Of a stretch of 64,000 nucleotides of DNA, positions 54,240 to 64,000 are shown in pieces. The stretch is taken from assembly GCF_914767665.1 (NCBI RefSeq), contig NC_059506.1, positions 24,529,825-24,593,824 of the forward strand, written 5' to 3'. The translations under genes were made by a program, and so were the position numbers. The notes beneath the pieces were generated by a model. It was not told the DNA's origin, searched no databases, and saw nothing but the letters and a program-made list of their open reading frames with translations. Within the stretch, counting starts at the first letter, position 1, and each line of letters opens with the position of its first letter. This DNA is from Harmonia axyridis (Eukaryota; Arthropoda; Insecta; Coleoptera; Coccinellidae).

Positions 54240-55065
54240 TCAATAGGTCCATGTCCTGTTCAAACTTGTACATTTGGCTCCCTTCTGGGATCTTCCTGAG
54301 ATAATGAACTCCAGCTCTCGTATCGCCTTTCTGGTGGTCTGCATGTATTCAGGATGCGTTTAAGCCTACTTTGTCCATCTATCTTCTGGTATTCTTTCTA
54401 CGTGATCCCTCCAGAATCTTTTTCGTTTCCTGACTCATCTCACTACATCCTGTACGCCCAATTCTTCTCTATGTCATTACTCCTTATTTGGTCCCTCAGT
54501 GTGACTTCCTTGATGGTTCGCGATATTCTCATCTCTGTGGTTCTCATTATTCTTTTTGTGGTTGATGTCTGGGCTCTAGTTTCTGATGCATATGCAGAAG
54601 TTTTCATCTTATATTGTAGACGTTGTAAGTCATTTTCATTTTCTGTTATGCAACACAATTGTATGCATGAAACAATACCTTTAGGAAGCGGTGACCCATT
54701 CTGTATCTAGCGTTGACTCTGTTGACATCTTCAATAATTTAGTCCATTATGATGTTGCATCTCCCTGTCGAATACTAGGATTGATTTGAACCTCTTCAAA
54801 GAGTCCTTCCCTAGATTCAATTCAAGTTCTGGTCTCGGTATGAAGTTCTTTGATCATTCTTTGATACTTACAGACTATGTTCTTCTCTCAAAACACCTAG
54901 TTACGTCGCTTAGTCGAATCCTGTCAAATGCTTTGGTAAAGTCAACAAAACCTTATCGACTCTTCTACCAACTAACAAACTATGAATATTGCGTCCAGCG
55001 TTCATCTATTAGACCTGAATTCTTGTTCTAAGGATGTTAGTAACTTATTCCTTATTCTGTTTGTT
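54240..55065 (-). mobile_element. RTE-like LINE fragment (RT, minus strand)
   Basis: On the minus strand, from the right: TLDAIFIVC (the RT block STVDAIF.... before motif A), then the thumb part ENENDLQRLQYKMKTSAYAS, ETRAQTSTTKRIMRTTEMRI and VTLRDQIRSNDIEKNW. The ETRA.T..TKR.L...EM..LR.I...T..D..RS..I pattern is shared with the RTE-like fragment at 24600-25330. Multiple stops. Confidence 0.7.
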
Positions 55066-56744
55066 GATTTTTGTTGAATATGTTAATTCTTCTCTAATTT
55101 TCGTAATTTGGTTTTTGTATGATTATAATATTTTTTTAATTCTGCAATTTCAATTCAATTTCAAAGAGAAAATTAATTTGGTAAACATGAAATAATACCT
55201 ACAAGCTTCCACGTATTACTAATGAGTAGAAATTTATTTTGCAAATTATTATTATTCTTGAAGATGTCAAACTTTGGCGAACTGATATTATTCAAGATAA
55301 TCTTAAACCTTATTCAATTCAGATATTTGTTGCGTGTCTAAATCGAAAAGTTCAATTCGTTGAGCATCTTCTGGAATAGAACCACGAAAAAGTGAGAAGA
55401 ATAAATACAGCAGAAGAGTCTTAAGCATTCAGATAAAAGCCGAATCAATATCAACCCCAATTAAGTATTCAAAATGACATAAATTTCCCAGCCAGACCAA
55501 TCCCCTTAATACCCTCTGCAGGATATTTCGCACGCAAGAAAAATACTGAATTCAGGGAAAGATTGCAGAAACTCCCAATTAAGCTCCTCCTAATTGAAAC
55601 GTCTTATCGTTAATAAGACCCGAAAGGCTCAGCCTGTATCTTAATTATGTCGAGTATTGGAGTTTGTTATCCGCGAAAAGGTTATATTGGATTGGATAAT
55701 GGTGCAGGTATGGCTTCTCTAGATATCTCTGAAGCCTTATTATATCAGGATATTAGCACTGCTTACAACGTTGCATAAAACGTGATCGGGGAAGTCTGAA
55801 GGGTTCGTCGGTTACTTGATTCGAAGAAACTCATCGATCGAGTTCATTATATAATTTCATTACTATGCCGTAGTGGCAACTAATTTGATAAATCTTGGAT
55901 GGATTCAAATAGGAACGTAACGAGGTGAACTCGGTGATGTAAGATACTAGTGAAATGGGTCATGAAATGTTCGAAATATAAGGGGTTTTCTAATAGGAAT
56001 TATAACAATTTGAAATGGTTATAATAGCAGCACTGAATATAATTTTTTGACATTTCTTATGTCGTTCGTGTTCAGTAGGTTATGACACTTAATAATGTGA
56101 AGATACACGTTTCAACAACGTTTATAAATTGCTGAATTATTCAATCGGAATCATTGCTCATTTTTGGAATATTGACAGAAATTTGAGCGACGTCTATGCC
56201 GTTTCAGTGATAAGTTCAAATATTAGTACCATTAATTTTATGCTAGAGAACATCGATTCACATTAAGGTTTCACTATTATTCATTTTATAGAGTTTGTCA
56301 TTACGGAGAGTCCTTGTTTATTATTTTTCTCGGAATAGAAAAAGAAAAAGAATTATATGATTTTTTTTTATTGAAGAATAAATATGTGTAGATATAACTT
56401 TCCGTACAAACATTTATTCTTTCAGGAATCTTCACATAAAATATCATACAAAAAGTCTTGTCAAAAGCTGAGAAAACAGTTATTCTTGAATTGAAAATAA
56501 AGACCTAAAAACATATTTTAAATTGTTGCATGTGGTAGAAAAGAAGAGTAAATCAGAGGGACGTTTGAGATTATATCACTCATCCTGTAACCTCATCGTT
56601 CCCGACTCGAAATTAGAAAATCACATATATTGTAATAACATAATATATCGTTTTTTTATTACTCTCTATAATTTTGGTTAACGAGTGTTAAGTAAAAAAT
56701 GAGCCTCAGGAGACGATGGGGGGGTGAATAGAGAAACAACAATA
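55066..56744. other. Unassigned sequence, part GC-richer
   Basis: No coding signal. 55500-55700 holds several homeodomain-type words (CTTAATTATG, CCAATTAAGC, TCTTAATTA) and could be regulatory; this is only a suggestion. Confidence 0.35.
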
Positions 56745-56746
56745 TA

Positions 56747-57940
56747 TTAGGCCAATTGAAAAGTCCCCGGTCTGATGCACAGATGACGGTGTTAGTATTA
56801 AATCCATATAATTTACAGTTAAAACCAACCTTCAAACGATACGTGTCAAAATTTGACAGCAGTCCGACCATTAGTTTGTGAGATATTGCGTTGTGAGTGT
56901 AGTTACTTTTGTTATTTGAAAAAAAAGAATTTCGTGTGCTGCTAAAATATTGATTTTCGAAGGGAATAAATACAGATGAAGCAAAATCTTGGATTGATGA
57001 TGAGTTTCCGGGGTCTGCACCAAGAAAATCAACCATCATTGATTGGTGTGCTAAGTTTAAAGGTGGTGAAATGAGCACCGAAGACGGCGAACGCAGTGGA
57101 CGCTCAAAAGAGGCTGTCACCGACGAAAAAATCAAAAAAGTTCACAAAATAATTTTGAATGACTGTGAAGTGAAGTTGATTTAGCATAAAATTCACGAAT
57201 ATTTGTACATGAGAAAGCTGGCTGCAGATTGGGTGCCATACGAGCTCAAAATCGATCAAAAACAACAACGTGTTAATGATTCTGAGTAGTGGTTGAAGCT
57301 GTTTAAATGCAATAATAAACCTAAATTTTGAGGTCGATATTAGACAATGGATGCAACATAGCTCCATCATTTTACTTCGGAATCCAACCGACATTCAGCT
57401 GAGTGGACTGCACACGATGAACCGAATCGAAAGCGAGGAAAAACACGACAGTCAGCTGGCAAGGTTATGTAATCAGTATTCTTGGATGCGCAAGGTATTA
57501 TATTCATTGATACCTCCAAAACAACCAGACCATCAACAGCGAATATTATATAGCGTTATTGGATCGTTTAAAGGATGAAATCGTTGAAAAACGGATCCAT
57601 TTAAAGAAAAAAGGTGCTGTTTCATCAAGACGATGCGTCGTGTCACAAATCAATGAAAAGAATGGCAAAATTGCATGAATTGCTTCTGCATCCACCGTAT
57701 TCGCCAGATCTGGCCGCCGGCGACTTTTTCCTGTTCTCAGACCTCAAAAGAATGCTCGCTAAAAAGAAATTTAGCGCCAATGAAGACGTAATCGTCGAAA
57801 CTGATGCCTATTTTGAAGCGAAAGACAAATCGTACTACAAGAATGGAATCGAAAAGTTGGAAGATCGCTATGATCGCTGTATCGCCCTCGAATGCAACTA
57901 TGTTGAAATTAACAAATTTTTTTTTCAATTTTCCACGAAA
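56747..57940 (+). mobile_element. Mariner relic of a third lineage (TIR TTAGGCCAATTGAAAAGTCC)
   Basis: The 5' terminus starts at 56747 after TA. Coding pieces: DEAKSWIDDEFPGSAPRKST, IIDWCAKFKGGEMSTEDGER and SGRSKEAVTDEKIKKVHKII (HTH), then HFTSESNRHSAEWTAHDEPN, KTRQSAGKVM and SVFLDAQGIIFID. VLFHQDDASCHKSMKRMAKL carries the second catalytic Asp, and HPPYSPDLAAGDFFLFSDLK, about 34 residues further, carries the third (DD34D). KDKSYYKNGIEKLEDRYDRC and CNYVEIN close it. There are stops near 57183 and 57287 and a frameshift over the first catalytic Asp region. The 3' terminal repeat was not found. Confidence 0.82.
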
Positions 57941-58600
57941 AGTTTCACAGGTCTAAGATATTATAAATCAAAATTATTCAAGAGCTTTTTGTGGTTAATA
58001 TTTGATGTTTTAATAATTCGGATTCTGTTCCAAAAGACGTAAAATTCAGGAAAAAACCTTCGTCAGAATGAAAACAATTCGAAATCGTAAAGTTGGCAAC
58101 TGTTACGAAATCGCCTATATCTCGATCTTCATAGTGGAAACTTTCCGACTGCGAAAATACCTGGGAAAATTGAATTCCATTAAACGCATTGTATCAGCGA
58201 CTTTGATACGCTCCTCAATCACAGTAACCATAATTTCAATAAGAAACATCAAAAGAAAGCGCCGCCGGCGAAATTTCATTATGCATAGACTTTGTTAGTT
58301 TACGTTGAGTTTATCCGCGACAAAGGGTTTTGGTATATCCCGAATGGCGCGGCGTTGCACAAAGCTCTCGAATTTTCTTTACGAGAGGCCGGATATTCCG
58401 TTAAACACACCTTTCAACGAAATTAACAAAGTTGTGAAACATTCCGATGAACATTTTAACTGATGTAATTGAAGTTTGCCTACTTTTAAGTTAGGTTATG
58501 TAATTATACGTTTATTTTTTTGGATTAAGTCTCGTTAACTACGAACCACAAGTTTTTTGCATAGAATTGACAGCAAAGTCTCGACATAACAATTTGAACA
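57941..58600. other. Unassigned sequence right of the mariner relic
   Basis: A short plus-strand frame near 58330-58460 has no recognisable motif. Confidence 0.35.
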
Positions 58601-58609
58601 AAGGAAGAA

Positions 58610-58720
58610 ATATAAAACAAACACCTAAACTGAATTCCACTACTGCCAAGAAGCCACTGAAACAGCCCAACACTTAATTTTTTCTTTATTTTCATTATGG
58701 AATAGAAAAAACCCTGCTAT
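58610..58720 (+). mobile_element. Possible R1/I-type LINE CCHC fragment
   Basis: The forward frame reads TEFHYCQEATETAQHLIF, resembling the C-x2-C...ET.EH.... C-terminal motif of R1/I-type ORF2 with the first Cys replaced by His. Short and isolated. Confidence 0.35.
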
Positions 58721-59867
58721 GCTAATATGAGGCTGTTTCCCAGACAAGGCTACAAAACCTAGGCTCTTGGTTGTCGGAACAAGTGATGGATGAAGCCCCC
58801 AAAAGGTGAAGTTCAATGGGACGATATTGCCTGACTGGTAAACAGCGAGGAGATGTACCTTGGATCTTTGAGTCTTTGTGAGGTCTGATGGTCTTTCACC
58901 CCTCCTCTTATCTTCTACAAATGGCCAATTTTACAAACACTCTTGGAAATGATCAAAAAAATTCAAAAGATGCCTGCCAAATTTTCGGAAGAAAAACCCC
59001 ACCAACTCCAGGGATCGTTTTGAAGATTATCCCTAATTTCTCAATGGAGAAGAAAAACTCTGAAGAAAATAGAGAATCTTGCAGAAATGTCAACATCAGA
59101 GGTAATATATCTTTCTTTACCAACAGCTCCACAAGACGAGGACGTCTTGTCTTAAAGGGGGGAATAATTATATCAGATATCTCTTGAAGACCACCCAAAT
59201 TCCAATGCAGATGACCGTCACCGGCATTATATCAGTATTTACACTCATAATTGCTAGATTGTCAGAGAACTGTTTGGCATTTGATATAATTAACGAAACT
59301 CATTTCATTTATTGAGTCACTGTTGAGTTCGAATATTGTCAATTTTAATAATCGCATCGTTTACTCACGAAGTGTGAAATTGTTTCTCTAAATTATTGTT
59401 ATCTCTGACAAGGTTTTGAATAAGCAACCCTGCTCATTGTACAATCAGTATCTTATTAGTTCTTAACTAAAAAGTACTCAACCCAGTCTTCTTATTGGTT
59501 TCATACTAGAGAATACTATCAATGGTTAAATTTGTTACAATGAATCATTTTGAAGTGAAGTCTACAATCTTTTTACGTATTTATATACACCACAGCCATA
59601 CGATTTTGATCTCAAATTCTTCATCAGTGAGTTGAATCTCATTGGAAAATTACAGACATCCGAGTAAAACGCTGGCCCTTTGTTCTTTCGCAAGCGTAAA
59701 TCAACATGTTTTTCGATCCGAGCTGATTTCGATTCATCGAGCTAAATGGTGCGGATTTGAGGATCTCGTTGCAGAGCACTTTTAATAGCCACGGCATTGA
59801 TAATTACAGGCCCAAAACAGTTTCAACCTATCTCTTTATTTTTCTCAGGAAATTTGACACCATTAGA
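58721..59867. other. Unassigned sequence
   Basis: An open stretch at 58888-59187 (plus) has no recognised motif. Confidence 0.35.
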
Positions 59868-61033
59868 CCTTTCCATCAATTCCAATCCTAGAAAATCTTG
59901 CCGTACCTCCGGGTTTTTGTGGAATGACCATTGAGAAGCAGAAACTTGCACAACATCAATATACCTAAATGCTCATTGCATCAATGTTCAACAATGCAAA
60001 TATTTCTTTCCGCTGAAAGTATCGATAGTATCGCTTTTTTTCATGATATATCGAACATTTCGATGTAGTGCTTTCAGCACAACTATTTATGATAATGCCT
60101 CATTTATTATAATAATAGTAATCTTTATTGACTAAATCCTACATGATGTCAGGTTAGCCAAAAGTAAAATCCGTATAAACTTTTCATCTAAAATGCAGCT
60201 TTCTCTTTTATGCCTCTGTCACTATTTCAGAGATAATGAGCTAAGTTAAGAACCTTTCAAGAAAACATTCAATTATCTTCGTGTCCTGTGGAATTAATCA
60301 TAGATGTCGGAACCTCAGTTGAGTGTGGAAATTTTAACAAAGTAGTACCTTATCTTACTCTTCAGCTTTGTCAAGTTATAATAGATTCTAGGAACTGTAG
60401 CATTATTTTTGATTATAGAGTTTCTTCAGAGTCAAATCTGTTGCTCTGCGCTGGTGTTAATTATAAATACTCACCACTATTATGCCAATATGATTCCACC
60501 AAAACTTCGTCAATTTCATCCATAAGAACGAGATATTTCAACAGATGAGTGACCCTTTGGAAACTGGTTTCAGAAATTCTGATGCGGTAAGGTTCTCAGT
60601 TTCAGTAGATAGATAGAGTTAGATACATGCAGGGCTTTATATGTCAATATACCCTCAAAATTTGGAGGATCTGAAAATCCGCGAATTATCATAGCGTCAT
60701 TATCCAAATTTTTTCTATTTGTTAGATGACTTGAGGTTTATCAGACTCCCAATATGTTTCATTCGCAAGTATTGCAGAGCGAAGACTTCTCGTTCCAGAG
60801 CACTTTTGCCAGCTGCGCCACTGACCGAATCACAGGTCCAACCCAATTTTACCTAGCTTTTCATTCCTCTTTATAACTCTCTCTCGCACAGTCCGAACTC
60901 AAGTCACGGTTACGCCAAAGATTAAACTATCAACCAAATGAAAACCGAAGGTCCGCGTCACAACTTCCAAACGTTCTCCAGATCCGACGAAATCTCACTT
61001 CCGACGCCGACGTACCGAATTCTGATTAGTTAC
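59868..61033 (+). repeat. Local duplication, copy 1
   Basis: It shares, in order and orientation with 61550-62436: ATTGCCGTACCTCCG-like, AACTTGCAC.AC.TCAATAT, GATAATGCCTCAT, AACAAAGTAGTACCTTATGT-like, TTTGCCAGCTGCGCCACTGA and CGAAGGTCCGCGTCACAACT. It carries about 190 extra bp near 60105-60290. Non-coding as far as can be seen; similarity rises towards the right end. Confidence 0.85.
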
Positions 61034-61513
61034 AAACTATGACTTTTTGCGTCACTCTCAATGATCCAACTGATTCTTATTGGGTTTGACACGAGTTTTG
61101 ATCTAGAAATGCCTCCAATTCTGCATCTTAGAAAACCTTCTCTCTTTCACCGTCATACTGCACTTCGACGTCAAAATCACCGTTTTTGAAGTGTAGAAAC
61201 CACTCTCGGCCCGTTCTTTCACTAATAGCGGCCTCACCATAGGTGATTGAGAGAATTCGATGAGTCTCAGTCGCAGATTTCTTCATATTGAAGCAGAAAA
61301 TTGAAACCTCCCGCAAATGACGAGAATTTGGCTCGTAAGCAGACATGTTCAAACGAAAATAACTTCATGATGCAAATACAAAGCCACTAATATTTGGAGT
61401 TGTGTTTTCAAATACCTCACCTTATTGTTTGACATCTACGAACTATTTATTTCTACTAGTACTTACCGCTACAGCCATCTTCTGCACAACGGCGAAAGCG
61501 AAGTTGTACACCT
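61034..61513 (-). mobile_element. Mariner 5' fragment (AGGYGTACAACTT family) between the duplicated segments
   Basis: The 5' terminus AGGTGTACAACTTCGCTTTC (minus strand, from 61513), then a 5' UTR matching the copy at 45158, then MNMSAYEPNSRHLREVSIFC, FNMKKSATETHRILSITYGE, AAISERTGREWFLHFKNGDF and, after a break, EAFLDQNSCQTQ. It stops inside the HTH region. Confidence 0.82.
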
Positions 61514-61549
61514 ATATATATTTATACGAAAGTTAGATTAGATCCTTCC

Positions 61550-62436
61550 CATCAATTTCAATCCTTGAGAATATTGCCGTACCTCCGTGTACGACTATTA
61601 AGAACCAGAAACTTGCACCACTTCAATATACCTAAATCTTTATTGCATCAATGTTCAACAATAAAAATATTTGGACAAAAATCGATATCTTTTCGATTTT
61701 TTTCATAACATATTGAAAATTTAGATGTAGTATTTTCAGCACAATTTTCATGATAATGCCTCATAAATTAGCGAAATTCGTATCAACTTTTTCTCCAAAA
61801 AAGTCATACATGTCGAAACCTCAGTTGAATTGAGACGTGTTAACAAAGTAGTACCTTATGTAACTCCTCAGCTTTGTTAAGTTATAATAGATTCTAGGAA
61901 CTGGTGAATTATTTTCATTCATAGGGGTTTTTAGATTCTGATCTGTTATTCTACACTGGATAAAATTAATACACGCTACTATTAATTGTACCTATACTTC
62001 GTCAATTCCATCCATAGGAACGAGAACTTCAAATGTTGATTGACTCCAGTCTGATTTCAAAACTTCGGATGCGGTAAGGTTCTCAGGTATTTTCTCCCTG
62101 TTATCCAGATTTTTCTTATTTGTTTGATGAGTTGCAATTTATCAGACATCAAATATGTACCCATTAGGTATGACAAAGAGAAGAAGCCTTCTCTTTCCAA
62201 AGCACCTTTGCCAGCTGCGCCACTGACCAAGTCACAGGTCCAACTCAGTTTTACCTAGCTTTTCATTCCTCTTTATAACTCTCTGCAACACAGTCTGAAC
62301 GCAAGTCACGGTTACGCCAAAGATTAAACTATCAACCAAATGAAAACCGAAGGTCCGCGTCACAACTTCCAAACGTTCTCCAGATCCGACAAAATCCCAC
62401 TTCCGACGTTCCGAATTCAGATTAGTTCCAAACGAA
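61550..62436 (+). repeat. Local duplication, copy 2
   Basis: The partner of 59868-61033. The last about 250 bp (from GCCAGCTGCGCCACTGACC to CGAATTCAGATTAGTT) are almost identical between copies, while the left parts are more diverged and indel-rich. Confidence 0.85.
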
Positions 62437-62765
62437 ATCGTTGCCTCTACTAACGTATTTACCGCTAATTCCACCTGTCCCGGATTATCGGTCTTTGTAT
62501 AGGCTTTGTGCCCGATCGCGGTTCGTGACTTCGATGAATTAGTTCACGGGAACCCCTGCGTTGCCCACCGGGTCCCGGATCGGCCGGCTTGTTTATTCGC
62601 AATCTCCGGACAATTCCCGTCTAGGAAATGGGCCGGCGGTCTGTCTGAATCATACCGCGCTATGCACAGCTCGATTTTAATTCGGAAATCGTTTCCTGTA
62701 CGGAATGCAACGGTATCTATAGGTGGAGAGGGTAGTGGTAATTTCCGATGTGAATTTTGATTGAA
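62437..62765. other. GC/CpG-rich island
   Basis: A stretch of about 250 bp rich in CpG words (CCGATCGCGGTTCG, CGGATCGGCCGG, GGGCCGGCGG) in AT-rich flanks. A plus-strand frame of 84 codons (62506-62760) shows no known motif. It might be a promoter, a conserved non-coding element or foreign to the region. Confidence 0.45.
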
Positions 62766-63070
62766 TTTTTTTTTTGGATGAAAATGAGATGGTTGACGAG
62801 GGGATAGATTTTGCGCGCATTTTCATGTTCGTTTGCTCTATAAGTTTAACCTTTTTATATTAAAAGCTGGAGTTAGCTTCAAGAAAGATACAGCAAAATG
62901 ATCTTACATTTTATGATTACACAATATGTGAAGTAACTCAATCAAATCGGTGCAAATGGAAAAATATGGATTTCCTTTAACACATCAATTCCAGTTTCAG
63001 TACTTTACTAAATAAGCCCTGGGCTCTAAGTTTGAGATTGAGATTTCATTCTAAGGGACCCCATTGCACT
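62766..63070. other. Unassigned sequence
   Basis: AT-rich, nothing recognised. Confidence 0.35.
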
Positions 63071-63074
63071 GAAA

Positions 63075-63365
63075 CCTAATAGTCCATGCGTCCTCCATCA
63101 GAGCTTTTCTCGCCCATATGTGATCTACCGCTTTCCTTCCAGTTCCAGAGTTCTAATGAACTGCAGTATTTAGGGTGGTTTCAAAGAAGCTACACCCTTA
63201 CTTCTACAAGTATTTTGTCCAAAGCAAAGTATGCGTTGGCTAGTGATGGCGTGATATTTCGTCACCGGGTGATCCAGAATTTCTTCCTCCTCCCCATATA
63301 ATCTACTCTCGTCAGTTTTTGCTAGATCCATTCCCATGAGTAGTTTCCTGAGGTGACAGTGGAGG
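63075..63365 (-). mobile_element. R1/I-type LINE C-terminal fragment, copy 2
   Basis: It matches 29495-29860 in order: GTGATCTAC.GC.T.CCTTCC, CAGTTCCAGAG, TGCGTTGGCTAGTGATGG-like, and GAATTTCTTCCTCCTCCCCA on the plus strand. The minus strand encodes the diverged CCHC block (DE..LYGEEEEILDHPV-like). Dead. Confidence 0.7.
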
Positions 63366-64000
63366 CCTGGGCCTTCTTATTCTTCTTCTTGATGATGCCA
63401 ATCCATGATAGGATATTGGAGATAATTTTGGCTATTGCGACCTTACTCACCACTGCCCGGAAAAGCCTTACTGTCGTTGTTTAAAAACAAACACTTGAAT
63501 TTCTAAGTCAATTCATTTTTGTTTTCTGCAAAAAGCCAGTGAGGAGCCATATTTGAGGAATAACCTGTGTGGCCGAGAAATTATGAGTGCAAATCTTCAC
63601 AATTTGTGACGAGAAGAAATGTCTTGGTGAAAGAATCTCAATTTTTTTGCACTCGAGGATGTGGATTTTTTATTGCATGTGTCAACAACATCGTATGGAA
63701 TAATAGACATATAGGAATTGAAGTGAACTCTAAGATCTAATCGGCAATCAGACCCTTGTTTTTACCCCCACCTCGAAATAAGGCAAATATTGCCGGTCAC
63801 TGAAATGAAAGTGGTACGCAAAATATCAGTGAAAAGTCTTACGGATCAGGTAAGGATCGAGAACATCAGTATAATGTGCGGAATTGATGACATCAATGAT
63901 TCGGTATTGAAGTGGAATTGAAAAAAGATGAATATTCATTCGAAATAGTGACAACTCTGCCTTCTTCAACTCGACTGCTATCTCACACAACTTGCATTTA
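63366..64000. other. Unassigned sequence to the window end
   Basis: A short TTCTTATTCTTCTTCTTGA tract near 63375, otherwise nothing recognised. Confidence 0.35.

Noticed and set aside
62506..62760. 84-codon frame in the GC-rich island as a gene
   Set aside because: No motif or splice context; GC-rich DNA is poor in stop codons and gives such frames by chance.

Overview
This is an AT-rich stretch of animal nuclear DNA, almost certainly from an insect. A beetle is plausible, but the sequence alone does not settle it. The evidence is two spliced immunoglobulin-type exons with consensus splice sites, a copia-type retrotransposon primed by an animal initiator-Met tRNA, and many mariner/Tc1 and non-LTR retrotransposon remains. 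No prokaryotic gene, rRNA, intact tRNA gene or CRISPR array is visible.

Host genes. Two exons on the minus strand (32512-32718, then 1008-1148) join in phase to encode one Ig V-type domain of a neuronal cell-surface IgSF protein (Dpr/DIP/lachesin-like). The 31.4-kb intron between them is packed with transposable elements (TEs). More exons must lie outside the window, and perhaps unseen in its right half. The only other recognisable host gene is a compact, intronless frame at 43713-43916 (minus) that resembles cytochrome c oxidase subunit 7C.

Layout. 1-5.5 kb: exon, a dispersed repeat with a tRNA-like end, two LINE tails and a cluster of palindromes. 5.5-18.66 kb: a nested TE complex. A LINE (element A, with a possible -1 frameshift site between ORF1 and ORF2) ends in an (ATT)n tail. 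An R4/Dong-like element abuts that tail and is split by a second LINE (element B), whose RT gene is itself broken by a 1-kb foldback element. A second, 5'-truncated Dong copy follows, between further (ATT)n tracts. 18.7-32.5 kb: decayed R1/I-type, RTE-type and Tc1-type fragments in otherwise unassigned intron. 32.5-47.6 kb: exon, palindromes, LINE tails, three mariners (one with a foldback inside its terminal repeat) and the COX7C-like gene. 47.6-54.0 kb: a very young Ty1/copia element with identical LTRs, a perfect 5-bp target duplication and one in-frame stop. 54-64 kb: an RTE fragment, a mariner of a different lineage, a locally duplicated segment split by a third mariner copy, a GC-rich island and an R1-like tail.

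How the parts relate. The mobile elements share target preferences. The R4/Dong-like element sits in TAA/ATT tracts of the kind that other LINEs leave as 3' tails, while the foldbacks and mariners sit at TA dinucleotides. LINE tails therefore appear to seed later insertions. Boundaries of decayed elements are approximate. Family calls rest on motifs read by eye, not on database searches.
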